Positions 35,576-44,955 of a DNA stretch of 64,000 nt are shown here, one piece after another. The position numbers were made by a program, and so were the translations under genes. The DNA lies in contig JBCCTQ010000011.1 of NCBI GenBank assembly GCA_039198225.1, positions 37,968 through 101,967 of the forward strand. Reading direction: 5' to 3'. The notes beneath the pieces are model-generated. The model saw only the letters and a list, made by a program, of their open reading frames with translations. It was not told the DNA's origin and made no database searches. The stretch's first letter is position 1, and every line of letters begins with the position of its first letter. The stretch is from JASJAR01 sp039198225. Lineage in GTDB: Bacteria > Pseudomonadota > Alphaproteobacteria > Rhodobacterales > Rhodobacteraceae.

Positions 35576-36511
35576 ATGCGGATCGTCCGAAAATACCAAG
35601 GGCTAGCGGCCGAGGACCGGGCCGGGGCGGCGGCAGCCATCGGCAATTTTGACGGGGTCCATTTGGGCCATCAATCGGTTCTTAACGTTGCCCGCGAAGC
35701 GGCCCATCGGGCCGGGGCGCCATTGGCTGCGGTCACCTTCGAGCCCCATCCCAAGGAGCTTTTCAAACCCGGTGCAGCCCCGTTCCGGCTGATGAATGCC
35801 GAGGCAAGAGCAAACCGGTTCGGAAAGCTCGGTGTCGATATTTTGTATGAATTGCCATTCGACACCGCCATTGCGAGCTTGTCGGCGGAGGATTTCGCCG
35901 GGACTATTCTCGCCCGGGGGCTGGGGCTCTCGCATGTGGTTACGGGGCCTGATTTTCGGTTTGGAAAAGATCGGCGCGGCGACACCGATGCTTTGGGTCG
36001 GTTGGGCCCAAGACTCGGCTTTGAGACCATCGTCGCACCCTTACTAGAAACTGACGGTGTCGAAGTCTCCTCAACCCGGATCCGCGCGGCCCTGAGCGAA
36101 GGTCGCCCTGACCGTGCCGCCGAGATGCTCGGACATTTCCACCGCATCGAAGGACCCGTCATCAAAGGCGACCAGCGCGGCCGGGAATTGGGCTATCCGA
36201 CAGCGAATATGTCGATTGCCGGCCTCCATCCGCCCCGTTTCGGCGTCTATGCGGTGTGGGCGGATGTGTTGGCGGGACCCCATAAAGGGCGCTACCCGGC
36301 GGTGGCCTCCCTCGGGGTACGCCCCATGTTTGGAGAGAACGTCCCGAACATCGAAACCTTCATTTTCGATTTCGAAGGAGATCTCTACGGCACGCATCTT
36401 TCCATCGCGCTGGTCGAATTCCTCCGCGACGAGTTGAAATTCGACGGTCTTGACGCATTGATTGAACAGATGGATCGAGATTCTGAAAACGCCCGGGCGG
36501 CGCTCCGATGA
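35576..36511 (+). CDS. ribF: Bifunctional riboflavin kinase/FAD synthetase
   Basis: 311 residues from ATG 35576. N-terminal FMN adenylyltransferase domain with AAAIGNFDGVHLGHQSVLNV (residues 21-40; HxGH motif) and VEVSSTRIRAALSEGRPDRA. C-terminal riboflavin kinase domain with RGRELGYPTANMSIAGLHPP (PTAN) and GVRPMFGENVPNIETFIFDF. Makes FMN then FAD from riboflavin. Its stop overlaps the start of the ycgN-like gene, forming an operon with the threonine aldolase gene. Confidence 0.95.
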   Translation: MRIVRKYQGLAAEDRAGAAAAIGNFDGVHLGHQSVLNVAREAAHRAGAPLAAVTFEPHPKELFKPGAAPFRLMNAEARANRFGKLGVDILYELPFDTAIASLSAEDFAGTILARGLGLSHVVTGPDFRFGKDRRGDTDALGRLGPRLGFETIVAPLLETDGVEVSSTRIRAALSEGRPDRAAEMLGHFHRIEGPVIKGDQRGRELGYPTANMSIAGLHPPRFGVYAVWADVLAGPHKGRYPAVASLGVRPMFGENVPNIETFIFDFEGDLYGTHLSIALVEFLRDELKFDGLDALIEQMDRDSENARAALR

Positions 36512-37020
36512 AAAGGCGGCCCAAAATTGAGAGCCCTTACCGGGGCCGAAGCGAAGCTGGGCCCGATAGAGCCGGTCTGCGCGAGCGCTATTGGGAACGG
36601 GTTCCGATGGCCAATATGACAAAGAGGGAGTGGGAAGCGCTCTGCGACGGCTGCGGTCGGTGCTGTCTCAATAAGCTCGAAGACGAAGACAGTGGCGAAG
36701 TGGCCTTCACGCGGGTGGCTTGCCGGTTACTCGACGGCGATACGTGCCGCTGCGCCAATTACGAGATCCGCCACCATTTCGTGCCCGAATGCGTGGTGCT
36801 CACACCCCAGACCATGGACGACGTGGCCTATTTCATGCCGCGCACCTGCGCTTACCGCCTCGTTCACGAGGGAAAGCCGCTCTACGATTGGCATCCATTG
36901 GTGTCAGGACAGTCTGAAAGCGTCCACGAGGCGGGTGCATCGGTCCGGGGCTGGACAGTTCCGGAATTCGAAGTCGACGAGGAGGAGTGGGAAGAGCATC
37001 TCATTGAGGCTTCGGCCTGA
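36508..37020 (+). CDS. YcgN family cysteine cluster protein
   Basis: 170 residues. Conserved cysteine cluster EALCDGCGRCCLNKLEDED (CxxCGxCC), later CRLLDGDTCRCANYEIR and FVPECVVL, and the YcgN-type end with YFMPRTCAYRLVHEGKPLYD. About eight conserved cysteines suggest a metal or Fe-S site; function unknown in the family (UPF0260/YcgN). The start ATG 36508 overlaps the ribF stop; an internal ATG at 36607 is an alternative that would begin near the conserved part. Confidence 0.9.
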   Translation: MKRRPKIESPYRGRSEAGPDRAGLRERYWERVPMANMTKREWEALCDGCGRCCLNKLEDEDSGEVAFTRVACRLLDGDTCRCANYEIRHHFVPECVVLTPQTMDDVAYFMPRTCAYRLVHEGKPLYDWHPLVSGQSESVHEAGASVRGWTVPEFEVDEEEWEEHLIEASA

Positions 37021-38063
37021 TGCACTTTGCCTCCGACAATACGAGCCCCGCCCATCCGGCGATCCTTGAGGCCATGGCGGAGGCCAATAGCGGTCGGTCA
37101 GCCGCCTATGGTGCTGACGCGCTAACCCGTCGGGCCGAAGCAGCGCTCCGCGACCTCTTTGAAGCGCCCGAAGCCCGCGTCTATCTCGTGGCCGCTGGGA
37201 CCGCGGCCAATGCGATCCTTCTTTCGAGCCTTGCCAAACCCTGGGAGACGGTTTTTGCGGCGCGCACTGCCCATATCGAAGAGGACGAATGCGGCGCGGT
37301 GCCGTTCATGACCGGCGGCGGGACGATCACACTGGTCGATGGGCGGGACGGCAAGATCGACGCGGACGCGCTTGGCCAGGCAATGGGCGCATTGGGTGGG
37401 CGCGATGTCCATGGTCACGCGCCGGGGCCGGTTTCGCTCACCCAGGCCACTGAAAAAGGGACGCTTTATCGACCCGATGAGCTTGCCGAGATCGCCACGC
37501 GTACCAAAGGCGCGGGCGTGCCGCTCCATATGGACGGCGCGCGGTTTGCCAATGGGGTGGCAGCGCTCGACGTAAGCCCGGCCGATCTCACCTGGCGCGC
37601 GGGCGTCGACGCGATTTCTTTCGGGGGAACGAAAAACGGCTGTGTTGGGCTTGAGGCGATGGTCATCTTTGATCCGGAGCTTGCGCCGGACATAGAGCGG
37701 CACCGTATGCGCTCGGGCCACCTGCTGTCCAAGCAGCGCTACCTTGCGGCCCAATTGCTGGCCTATCTCGAAGAGGGCCTCTGGCTCGACCTCGCCCGGC
37801 AGGCCAATCAGAGCGCAGCCCATCTCGCCAAAGGCCTTTCGGGCAAAAATGAACTCCGCCTTCTTTATCCCGCCGAAGCCAACATCCTTTTCTTCGACGC
37901 CCCAAGGGGCCTGCATCGGAGGCTTTTCGCCGCCGGTGCCGAGTACCATTTATGGTCCGGTCCCCTCGACGGCGGTCCCGAGGACGACTGGCTGACCGCG
38001 CGCCTGGTCTGCGATTGGTCCATCGACAAAGGCGATATCGACAGGTTTCTCGACCTCCTCTGA
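37020..38063 (+). CDS. ltaE: Low-specificity L-threonine aldolase (beta-eliminating lyase family)
   Basis: 347 residues, ATG overlapping the preceding stop (TGATG). It opens MHFASDNTSPAHPAILEAMA as family members do. PLP lysine in AISFGGTKNGCVGLEAMVIF at about residue 206; the conserved LHMDGARFANGV motif (PLP-ring Asp) precedes it. Splits L-threonine and allo-threonine to glycine and acetaldehyde, so it produces glycine for the riboswitch-regulated gcv system nearby. Third gene of the ribF-ycgN-ltaE operon. Confidence 0.9.
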   Translation: MHFASDNTSPAHPAILEAMAEANSGRSAAYGADALTRRAEAALRDLFEAPEARVYLVAAGTAANAILLSSLAKPWETVFAARTAHIEEDECGAVPFMTGGGTITLVDGRDGKIDADALGQAMGALGGRDVHGHAPGPVSLTQATEKGTLYRPDELAEIATRTKGAGVPLHMDGARFANGVAALDVSPADLTWRAGVDAISFGGTKNGCVGLEAMVIFDPELAPDIERHRMRSGHLLSKQRYLAAQLLAYLEEGLWLDLARQANQSAAHLAKGLSGKNELRLLYPAEANILFFDAPRGLHRRLFAAGAEYHLWSGPLDGGPEDDWLTARLVCDWSIDKGDIDRFLDLL

Positions 38064-38133
38064 TCCCTTCCCCTTGCCCTTGCCCGGCGCATCCCTATAA
38101 CCCTCGCCAATTTGCCGAGGGCTGGGGTAAGAC

Positions 38134-41100
38134 ATGCCAAAACGCACCGATATCAAATCGATCATGATCATCGGAGCGGGGCCCATCGTCATCGGCCAAG
38201 CCTGCGAGTTCGACTACTCCGGCGCGCAGGCCTGCAAAGCACTCCGCGAAGAAGGCTACCGCGTGATCCTGGTCAACTCGAACCCGGCCACTATCATGAC
38301 CGACCCCGACATGGCCGACGCCACCTATATCGAGCCGATCACGCCAGAAATCGTTGCCAAGATCATCGAAAAGGAACGGCCCGACGCCCTCTTGCCGACC
38401 ATGGGCGGGCAGACCGGGCTCAACACGTCGCTGTCGCTTGAAGAAATGGGGGTCCTTGAGAAGTTCGGCGTCGAGATGATCGGGGCCAAGCGAGATGCCA
38501 TCGAGATGGCCGAGGACCGGAAGCTCTTCCGCGAGGCGATGGACCGGATCGGGCTTGAAAACCCCCGCGCCACGATCGTGGCCGCCCCCAAAGGACCCGA
38601 TGGGCGGTTCGACATCGCACAAGGTCTCGCCGAGGCGATGGCGGCCATCGAAGATATCGGTCTCCCCGCGATCATCCGCCCGGCCTTTACGCTGGGCGGT
38701 ACCGGGGGCGGCGTGGCCTATAACCGCGACGAGTATTTTGAGATCTGCCGCCGCGGCCTCGAAGCCTCGCCCGCGGGCCAAATCTTGATCGACGAGAGCC
38801 TTCTCGGCTGGAAGGAATTCGAGATGGAGGTGGTTCGCGACACTGCCGACAACGCGATCATCGTTTGCTCAATCGAAAACGTCGATCCGATGGGTGTGCA
38901 TACAGGGGATTCGATAACCGTCGCCCCGGCGCTGACGCTGACAGATAAAGAATACCAGATTATGCGGAACGGCTCGATTGCTGTTCTGCGAGAGATCGGC
39001 GTCGAGACCGGGGGCTCGAACGTCCAATGGGCGATTAACCCGGAAGACGGGCGTATGGTCGTGATCGAGATGAACCCGCGCGTGTCGCGGTCGTCCGCGC
39101 TGGCGTCCAAGGCCACCGGATTCCCGATTGCCAAGATCGCGGCCAAACTCGCCGTGGGCTACACGCTCGACGAGCTCGACAACGACATCACCAAGGTCAC
39201 CCCCGCAAGTTTCGAGCCGACGATTGACTATGTCGTCACCAAAATCCCGCGTTTTGCTTTTGAGAAATTCCCCGGCGCTGAGCCGACACTGACCACGGCG
39301 ATGAAATCTGTGGGCGAGGCGATGGCCATCGGCCGGAGTTTCCACGAAAGCCTCCAAAAGGCGTTGGCGAGCCTCGAAACCGGTCTGAACGGCCTCGATG
39401 AGATCGAGATACAAGGTGTTTCGGGCGACCTTGATGCCGCCGGGCGCGCAGCCCTCACTGCGGCTTTGTCTGCCCAGACGCCCGACCGGCTGCGCATCAT
39501 CGCCCAGGCCATGCGGTTGGGCCTTACAGATGACGACATCCAAGTTGTGACGTCCTTCGACCCTTGGTTCCTTGCGCGGATCCGCGAGATCATCAACGCC
39601 GAGGCCCAGATCCGCCAGGAGGGTCTTCCGGTCACCGAAGAAGGGCTCCGCGCGCTTAAATCCATGGGCTTTTCCGACGCGCGGCTTGCCCATCTCACGG
39701 GCCGGGACGAAGACCAGATCCGCCGTGCCCGTCAGAACCTCGGCGTCACGGCAGTGTTCAAACGGATCGATACCTGCGCAGCCGAGTTCGAAGCCCAGAC
39801 CCCTTACATGTACTCAACCTATGAAGTCCCCGCCATGGGCGACGTCGAGGACGAAGCCCGTCCTTCTGGCGCCAATAAGGTCGTCATCCTGGGGGGTGGG
39901 CCGAACCGGATCGGCCAGGGTATCGAGTTCGACTATTGCTGTTGCCACGCCTGTTTCGCCCTGACCGAAGCCGGGTTCGAGACCATCATGGTCAATTGTA
40001 ATCCAGAGACCGTCTCGACCGATTACGACACCTCCGACCGGCTTTATTTCGAGCCCCTCACTTTCGAGCATGTGATGGAGATCCTCCGGGTCGAACAATC
40101 GGCGGGGCGTTTGGCGGGCGTGATCGTCCAATTCGGCGGCCAGACGCCGTTGAAACTCGCCAATGCGCTGGCCGAGACCGGGATCCCGATCCTCGGCACT
40201 CCTCCCGACGCGATTGACCGCGCCGAAGACCGCGAACGCTTCCAAGCGCTCGTTGAGAAGCTCGAGCTGAAACAGCCCAAAAACGCCATCGCCTCCACCG
40301 ACGCCGAAGCCCTCGCCGCCGCGGAAACCATCGGCTTCCCGCTGGTCATTCGCCCCTCTTACGTCCTCGGCGGAAGGGCGATGGAGATCGTCCGCGATAC
40401 GCCGTCGCTTGAGCGCTATATCCGCGACGCCGTGGTCGTCTCAGGCGACAGCCCGGTCCTCCTCGACAGCTATCTCTCGGGCGCCACAGAAGTTGATGTC
40501 GATGCGCTCTCGGATGGGGACGCGGTCCATGTGGCGGGCATCATGGAGCATATCGAAGAGGCGGGCGTTCATTCGGGCGACAGCGCTTGTGCCCTCCCGC
40601 CCCATTCCCTTCCCGACGAGATCGTCACAGCGCTCGAAGCCCAGACCAAGGCACTGGCTTTGGAACTCGGCGTCGTGGGGCTGATGAACGTTCAATTCGC
40701 GGTCAAAAACGGCGAGATTTTCCTCATCGAGGTGAACCCACGCGCGTCCCGCACCGTGCCATTCGTCGCCAAGGCGGTGGCCTCGCCTATCGCCTCTATC
40801 GCGGCCCGGCTGATGGCGGGCGAAAAGCTCACCGCCTTCCCTCCGGGCCCGGGTGGCCTCGTTGACCCTCGGATCGACACATATGCGGTCAAAGAAGCCG
40901 TCCTCCCCTTCGCGCGCTTTCCTGGGGTCGACACGCTTCTCGGCCCCGAAATGCGCTCAACGGGCGAGGTGATGGGGTCGGATGCCAATTTCCACCGCGC
41001 CTTCCTCAAAGCCCAACTCGGCGCGGGCGTGACATTGCCGAAAACTGGGTCGGTCTTCTTTTCAATCAAAGACGACGACAAGACGCCGGCCCTTATCGAG

Positions 41101-41439
41101 ACCGCCCGCACCTTAAGCGAATTGGGCCTTTCAATACTCGCCACCCGCGGGACGGCTTCGTTCCTGACAGAGAACGGCATTGATAGTCTTGTGGTCAACA
41201 AAGCCTATGAAGGCGGGCGAACAATCGTCGACGTGATGAAAGACGGCGAAGTAGATCTTGTCATGAACACCACAGAAGGCGCCCAGGCGGTGGAAGACAG
41301 CCGGTCGATGAGGAACGTCGCCCTAATGGACAAGATCCCGTATTTTACCACAGCCGCGGCCGCCCATGCCGCAGCCCTTGCTATGAAAGCCGCCGCCGAG
41401 GGTGAGATCGGGGTCAAGAGCCTCCAAGCCGCGGGCTGA
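38134..41439 (+). CDS. carB: Carbamoyl-phosphate synthase large subunit
   Basis: 1101 residues. Two ATP-grasp halves: RTDIKSIMIIGAGPIVIGQA at the start and ANKVVILGGGPNRIGQGIEF at about residue 580 show the internal duplication. MGGQTGLNTSL and FGGQTPLKLA are the paired motifs. The C-terminal MGS-like regulatory domain (LSELGLSILATRGTASFLTE; GGRTIVDVMKDGEVDLVMNT) binds effectors such as UMP/ornithine. Makes carbamoyl phosphate for arginine and pyrimidines; carA is not in the window. Confidence 0.98.
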   Translation: MPKRTDIKSIMIIGAGPIVIGQACEFDYSGAQACKALREEGYRVILVNSNPATIMTDPDMADATYIEPITPEIVAKIIEKERPDALLPTMGGQTGLNTSLSLEEMGVLEKFGVEMIGAKRDAIEMAEDRKLFREAMDRIGLENPRATIVAAPKGPDGRFDIAQGLAEAMAAIEDIGLPAIIRPAFTLGGTGGGVAYNRDEYFEICRRGLEASPAGQILIDESLLGWKEFEMEVVRDTADNAIIVCSIENVDPMGVHTGDSITVAPALTLTDKEYQIMRNGSIAVLREIGVETGGSNVQWAINPEDGRMVVIEMNPRVSRSSALASKATGFPIAKIAAKLAVGYTLDELDNDITKVTPASFEPTIDYVVTKIPRFAFEKFPGAEPTLTTAMKSVGEAMAIGRSFHESLQKALASLETGLNGLDEIEIQGVSGDLDAAGRAALTAALSAQTPDRLRIIAQAMRLGLTDDDIQVVTSFDPWFLARIREIINAEAQIRQEGLPVTEEGLRALKSMGFSDARLAHLTGRDEDQIRRARQNLGVTAVFKRIDTCAAEFEAQTPYMYSTYEVPAMGDVEDEARPSGANKVVILGGGPNRIGQGIEFDYCCCHACFALTEAGFETIMVNCNPETVSTDYDTSDRLYFEPLTFEHVMEILRVEQSAGRLAGVIVQFGGQTPLKLANALAETGIPILGTPPDAIDRAEDRERFQALVEKLELKQPKNAIASTDAEALAAAETIGFPLVIRPSYVLGGRAMEIVRDTPSLERYIRDAVVVSGDSPVLLDSYLSGATEVDVDALSDGDAVHVAGIMEHIEEAGVHSGDSACALPPHSLPDEIVTALEAQTKALALELGVVGLMNVQFAVKNGEIFLIEVNPRASRTVPFVAKAVASPIASIAARLMAGEKLTAFPPGPGGLVDPRIDTYAVKEAVLPFARFPGVDTLLGPEMRSTGEVMGSDANFHRAFLKAQLGAGVTLPKTGSVFFSIKDDDKTPALIETARTLSELGLSILATRGTASFLTENGIDSLVVNKAYEGGRTIVDVMKDGEVDLVMNTTEGAQAVEDSRSMRNVALMDKIPYFTTAAAAHAAALAMKAAAEGEIGVKSLQAAG

Positions 41440-41443
41440 CCCC

Positions 41444-42043
41444 ATGGCCAAGCTCTATTTCCACTATTCGACAATGAATGCGGGGAAATCGACGCTTCTG
41501 CTCCAGGCCGCCTACAATTACCGCGAACGCGGGATGGACACCTATCTTCTCACCGCCGCCTTCGACGACCGGGCGGGCCAAGCCAAGATCGCCTCCCGCA
41601 TCGGTATTGAAGCGCCGGCAGACACTTACGGGGTAGAAACCGATCTTTTCGCCAAGATCGAGGGGCGTCTCGCGGAAGGCTCCTGCGCCTGCGTCTTTCT
41701 CGACGAAGCGCAGTTTCTCACCGAGCCCCAGGTCTGGCAATTGGCCCGGGCCGTCGATGACCTTTCCGTCCCGGTGATGTGCTACGGGCTCCGGGTCGAC
41801 TTCCGGGGGCGGCTTTTTCCGGGGTCGGCCACGTTGCTGGCCTTGGCCGATGAACTCCGCGAGGCCCGTACGATATGCCATTGCGGAAAGAAGGCGACGA
41901 TGGTGGTCCGGACGGATGATGCGGGCGAGGTGCTCCTCGAAGGCGCCCAGGTCCAGGTCGGCGGCAATGAAACTTACGTCTCCCTCTGCCGGCGCCACTG
42001 GCGGGAGGCCGTGGGCGACCGGGCAAAGCCCGCCGTGGGCTAG
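41444..42043 (+). CDS. tdk: Thymidine kinase
   Basis: 199 residues from ATG 41444, four bases after carB. P-loop STMNAGKSTLLLQAAYNYRE (residues 8-27), catalytic Glu in VFLDEAQFL, lasso region GLRVDFRGRLFPGSATLLAL, and zinc ligands in TICHCGKKATMVV and LCRRHW. Type II thymidine kinase, salvages thymidine to dTMP. Ends before a repeat copy and the convergent dehydrogenase gene. Confidence 0.95.
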   Translation: MAKLYFHYSTMNAGKSTLLLQAAYNYRERGMDTYLLTAAFDDRAGQAKIASRIGIEAPADTYGVETDLFAKIEGRLAEGSCACVFLDEAQFLTEPQVWQLARAVDDLSVPVMCYGLRVDFRGRLFPGSATLLALADELREARTICHCGKKATMVVRTDDAGEVLLEGAQVQVGGNETYVSLCRRHWREAVGDRAKPAVG

Positions 42044-42067
42044 AACCTCGCTTCGCCTCGAGCGCTC

Positions 42068-42119
42068 CTTCATCCTGGGCAAAATACTCCCGCCGGAGGC
42101 GCGCCGTCCTCAGACGGCG
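42068..42119. repeat. Intergenic repeat element, copy 2
   Basis: Bases 42068-42101 repeat 1895-1928 with two mismatches (CTTCATCCTGG, then AAAATACTCC and the CTCC-CGCC-GGAG hairpin). Directly after it CGCCGTC (42102-42108) pairs with GACGGCG (42113-42119), overlapping the dehydrogenase stop codon. As in copy 1, it lies between convergent genes. Confidence 0.65.
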
Positions 42120-43066
42120 TTGGGCAGGTCGCGGCCTTCTTCCCAAGCAATGAGGTTTTCAACCGCCATCAGCCCCATCGCCTCGCGCACTTCGAGTGCT
42201 GCCGTCCCAAGATGGGGCAGGAGCGTGACATTCTCCATCGCCCGAAGTGCCGCGGGCACCTTGGGCTCGAACTCATAGACGTCGAGCCCCGCCCCCGCGA
42301 TCTGGCCGGTCTCTAAGGCGGCGATCAGGGCTGCCTCATCCATCACATCGCCTCGGGCGATATTGATCAAGATCCCCGTAGGTTTCATCGCGGCGAAGAC
42401 TTCCGCATCGAAGAGATGGCGTGTTTCGGGGGTGGCCGGCACCGCTGCGACGAGAATGTCTGCCGCCCCGGCAACCTCCGCGACCGTAGCCAAAGCCTGG
42501 GCCGGCACGCCGGGTTCGGCCACGGGGCTCCGGTTTAAATAAACCGCCTCCATCCCAAACCCTGCAACCGCGCGCTTGGCGATGGCTTTCCCGATCCGAC
42601 CCATTCCGACGATCCCAACCGTTTTCCCCCCGAGGTGGAGACCCAAAAGCTGGGTCGGATGCCAGCCCTCCCAAGCCCCCCGGCGGACGAGCCGTTCACC
42701 TTCGCCGGCCCGGCGCGCGGTCATGAGGATGAGCGTCATCGCGATATCGGCCGTCGCGTCGGTCACCGCACCGGGGGTGTTGGTCACATGGATTCCTGCC
42801 CTTTGGGCCGCCGACACGTCGATATGATTATAACCCACGCCGAAATTGGCGAGGATCCGCGCCCGGATCCTCCCCGGTTCCGCAAAAGCCGCCGCACCGT
42901 AAGCATCGCCCAAGGTCGGGAGGACCGCGTCGAAACCCTCGAGAGCGGCGACGGCCTCATCGAGGCCCATCGGGTCGGTCCCGTCGCGCACGGTAACGTC
43001 AAACCGAACCCGGGCCGCGTCGAGCACCTTTTCGGGCAGCGCCCGGCTGATGAATACCCGCTTCAT
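42110..43066 (-). CDS. D-isomer-specific 2-hydroxyacid dehydrogenase (glyoxylate/hydroxypyruvate reductase B type)
   Basis: 318 residues. Opens MKRVFISRALPEKVLDAARV. Rossmann motif KTVGIVGMGRIGKAIAKRAV at about residues 148-167, catalytic Arg in ILINIARGDVMDEAALIAAL, and Glu/His pair ending VTLLPHLGTAALEVREAMG. Branch closest to GhrB/glyoxylate reductases. A second paralogue of different type (GhrA) is at 7817-8746. Lies one base after csaA in the proC-csaA-dehydrogenase unit. Confidence 0.9.
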   Translation of the reverse strand: MKRVFISRALPEKVLDAARVRFDVTVRDGTDPMGLDEAVAALEGFDAVLPTLGDAYGAAAFAEPGRIRARILANFGVGYNHIDVSAAQRAGIHVTNTPGAVTDATADIAMTLILMTARRAGEGERLVRRGAWEGWHPTQLLGLHLGGKTVGIVGMGRIGKAIAKRAVAGFGMEAVYLNRSPVAEPGVPAQALATVAEVAGAADILVAAVPATPETRHLFDAEVFAAMKPTGILINIARGDVMDEAALIAALETGQIAGAGLDVYEFEPKVPAALRAMENVTLLPHLGTAALEVREAMGLMAVENLIAWEEGRDLPNAV

Positions 43067-43067
43067 C

Positions 43068-43424
43068 CTAGTACATGCGCCCGCCGAGGGGGACGTCCTT
43101 GTCGGGGCTCAAAAGCACCACTTCCCCGTCCGCGTCAGGTGCTCCGAGCACCAAAACCTCCGACCGGATCGGGCCAATTTGGCGCGGAGGGAAATTCACC
43201 ACGGCCATGACGAGGCGGCCGGGCAGCTCTTCGAGCGTATAATTCTGGGTGATCTGAGCCGACGATTTTTTCTCGCCGATCTCCGGGCCAAAATCGACGA
43301 AGAGCTTGTAGGCTGGTTTTCGGGCCTCGGGGAACGGTTCAGCCCGGAGGATGCGTCCAACCCGAATATCCACCTTCATAAAATCGGCAAAGTCGATTTC
43401 AGAGGGCGGTCCCTCGCCGCTCAT
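43068..43424 (-). CDS. csaA: tRNA-binding protein, CsaA type
   Basis: 118 residues. EMAP/tRNA_bind OB-fold: FADFMKVDIRVGRILRAEPF, then KLFVDFGPEIGEKKSSAQIT, PGRLVMAVVNFPPRQIGPIRS, and the C-terminal LLSPDKDVPLGGRMY. CsaA-family members bind tRNA or act as an export-related chaperone. Its ATG overlaps the proC stop as ATGA, so it is translationally coupled to proC. Confidence 0.9.
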   Translation of the reverse strand: MSGEGPPSEIDFADFMKVDIRVGRILRAEPFPEARKPAYKLFVDFGPEIGEKKSSAQITQNYTLEELPGRLVMAVVNFPPRQIGPIRSEVLVLGAPDADGEVVLLSPDKDVPLGGRMY

Positions 43425-44233
43425 TGTCGGAGGTCCCGGCTTCGGGCCGCGGCGGCGGCCACGGTGCGGGCGATCAAGGGGCGGAGACCGGCAGCCTCGT
43501 CCATCAACACACCGAGGCCCGCGGCGGTTGTGCCCCCAGGCGAGGTGACGTTTTCCCGCAGGACGGCCGGGTCCTCCCCGGCAATTTCTGCCAGCGCGCC
43601 CGATCCTGCCACCGTTGCCCGGGCCAAGATCAAGGCGAGATCGGGCGACAGCCCCTCTGCCTCGCCGGCCGCAGCCAAAGCCTCGATCAGATGGAAAACA
43701 TATGCTGGACCCGATCCCGAAACGGCCGTGACCGCATCCATCTGATCTTCCGCGTCAAGGCCGATGACTTGGCCCACCGCCGACAGAAGCGTCTCCGCGG
43801 TCTCGTAGGCATCTTCGCTCACGGCCTCGTTGCCGAAAAGCGCAGTGATCCCGCTCCCGACGGCCGCGGGTGTGTTGGGCATTGCACGCACGACCGGGGT
43901 GCCGGGCCCGAAAGCAGTCTCAAAGGCAGCGATGGGCGTCCCGGCTGCGATGGAAATGACCAAGCTCGATCCGCCGCCATAGGCTAAAACCTCTTCGACC
44001 GCTTCGATCAGGATCTGGGGTTTTACAGCCACCACCAGGACAGCCGGATCTTCGGGGAGTTCGCCATTGAGCGTCACGCCGGTCCGCTTCAGCCAAGCGC
44101 TCGGTCTCGGTTCGAGCACATGGACGGCCTCAGGGGCGATCCCCCCGTTGAGCCAACCCCCAAGAAGCGCGGATCCCATCCTGCCGCACCCCAAGAGCAC
44201 AAGTCCCCGGGCTGCAATTTCATCAATTCGCAT
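43421..44233 (-). CDS. proC: Pyrroline-5-carboxylate reductase
   Basis: 270 residues from ATG 44233 (MRIDEIAARGLVLLGCGRMG with the Rossmann GxGxMG). Conserved VRAMPNTPAAVGSGITALFG, AVTAVSGSGPAYVFHLIEAL, and the P5CR dimerisation motif NVTSPGGTTAAGLGVLMDEA near the C-terminus. Last step of proline synthesis. First gene of a three-gene unit with csaA and the dehydrogenase. A start nine codons further upstream is possible but not family-like. Confidence 0.95.
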   Translation of the reverse strand: MRIDEIAARGLVLLGCGRMGSALLGGWLNGGIAPEAVHVLEPRPSAWLKRTGVTLNGELPEDPAVLVVAVKPQILIEAVEEVLAYGGGSSLVISIAAGTPIAAFETAFGPGTPVVRAMPNTPAAVGSGITALFGNEAVSEDAYETAETLLSAVGQVIGLDAEDQMDAVTAVSGSGPAYVFHLIEALAAAGEAEGLSPDLALILARATVAGSGALAEIAGEDPAVLRENVTSPGGTTAAGLGVLMDEAAGLRPLIARTVAAAAARSRDLRQ

Positions 44234-44321
44234 GTCACACCCCCCACAACGGCCCGACACTACCTCTCAGGCTGCGCTTGGGGAAAGCCCAGACGGGGAA
44301 CACCGGCGCGATCCAGCGCCT

Positions 44322-44825
44322 TCAAGCGCGGCCGTAGGCCTCCGCAATGGCAATCTCCATCGCTTCTTCCGGTTTCTGACCGCCCCAGGCCACCAATTGG
44401 AAGGCCGGGTAGTAGCGCTCGGCGGCCGCCACTGCGACGCCGATGGCGGTTGAGATCTGATCAGCCGAGGCTGTTTGTCCCCCGGTCAAAACCAAGCCGT
44501 AGCGCCAGACCATCAGCTTTTGGGCCCGCCAGTAGGTGAACGCGCCAGCCCAGCACATGTCGTTCGTGGCGTTGAGGGTTTCGTAGAGCGCGGGCAAGCT
44601 ATGTTCTGGCGGGTCCATTTCGAAGGTGCAGATCAGGCGCAACGTCTCATCGGACGGCGACCAGGCCAGCGTGATCGAATAGGTCCGCCACTGGCCCTCC
44701 ACGGCCATGGCGATTTGGTCATCCGCGACCCGGTCAAATTCCCAGTCATGGATGGAGGCGATTTCTTCAACGATGTCGATCGGATGGATGTCATCGGAAG
44801 TTAGGTACTGCTCGGAAAGCGACAT
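44322..44825 (-). CDS. YbjN domain-containing protein
   Basis: 167 residues from ATG 44825 (four codons after an alternative ATG 44837). The YbjN fold is seen in the pattern HPIDIVEEIASIHDWEFDRV, GQWRTYSITLAWSPSDETLR, LPALYETLNATNDMCWAGAF, and RYGLVLTGGQTASADQISTA. Enterobacterial YbjN influences motility and stress traits, but the protein's molecular function is unknown. It resembles type III secretion chaperones in fold. Upstream of proC on the same strand, with an 88-bp gap. Confidence 0.85.
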   Translation of the reverse strand: MSLSEQYLTSDDIHPIDIVEEIASIHDWEFDRVADDQIAMAVEGQWRTYSITLAWSPSDETLRLICTFEMDPPEHSLPALYETLNATNDMCWAGAFTYWRAQKLMVWRYGLVLTGGQTASADQISTAIGVAVAAAERYYPAFQLVAWGGQKPEEAMEIAIAEAYGRA

Positions 44826-44955
44826 GCTTGGCCTCATGGGTTGTTGCCGAAGCGGTTATCGTGACCACTAAGGCTTGGTACCTGCTCTAGGAGCGGCGGT
44901 TCTCTGCCCCACTCCTACGAGATATGGTGGGCGACCGACGACTCACTGTAAAGTG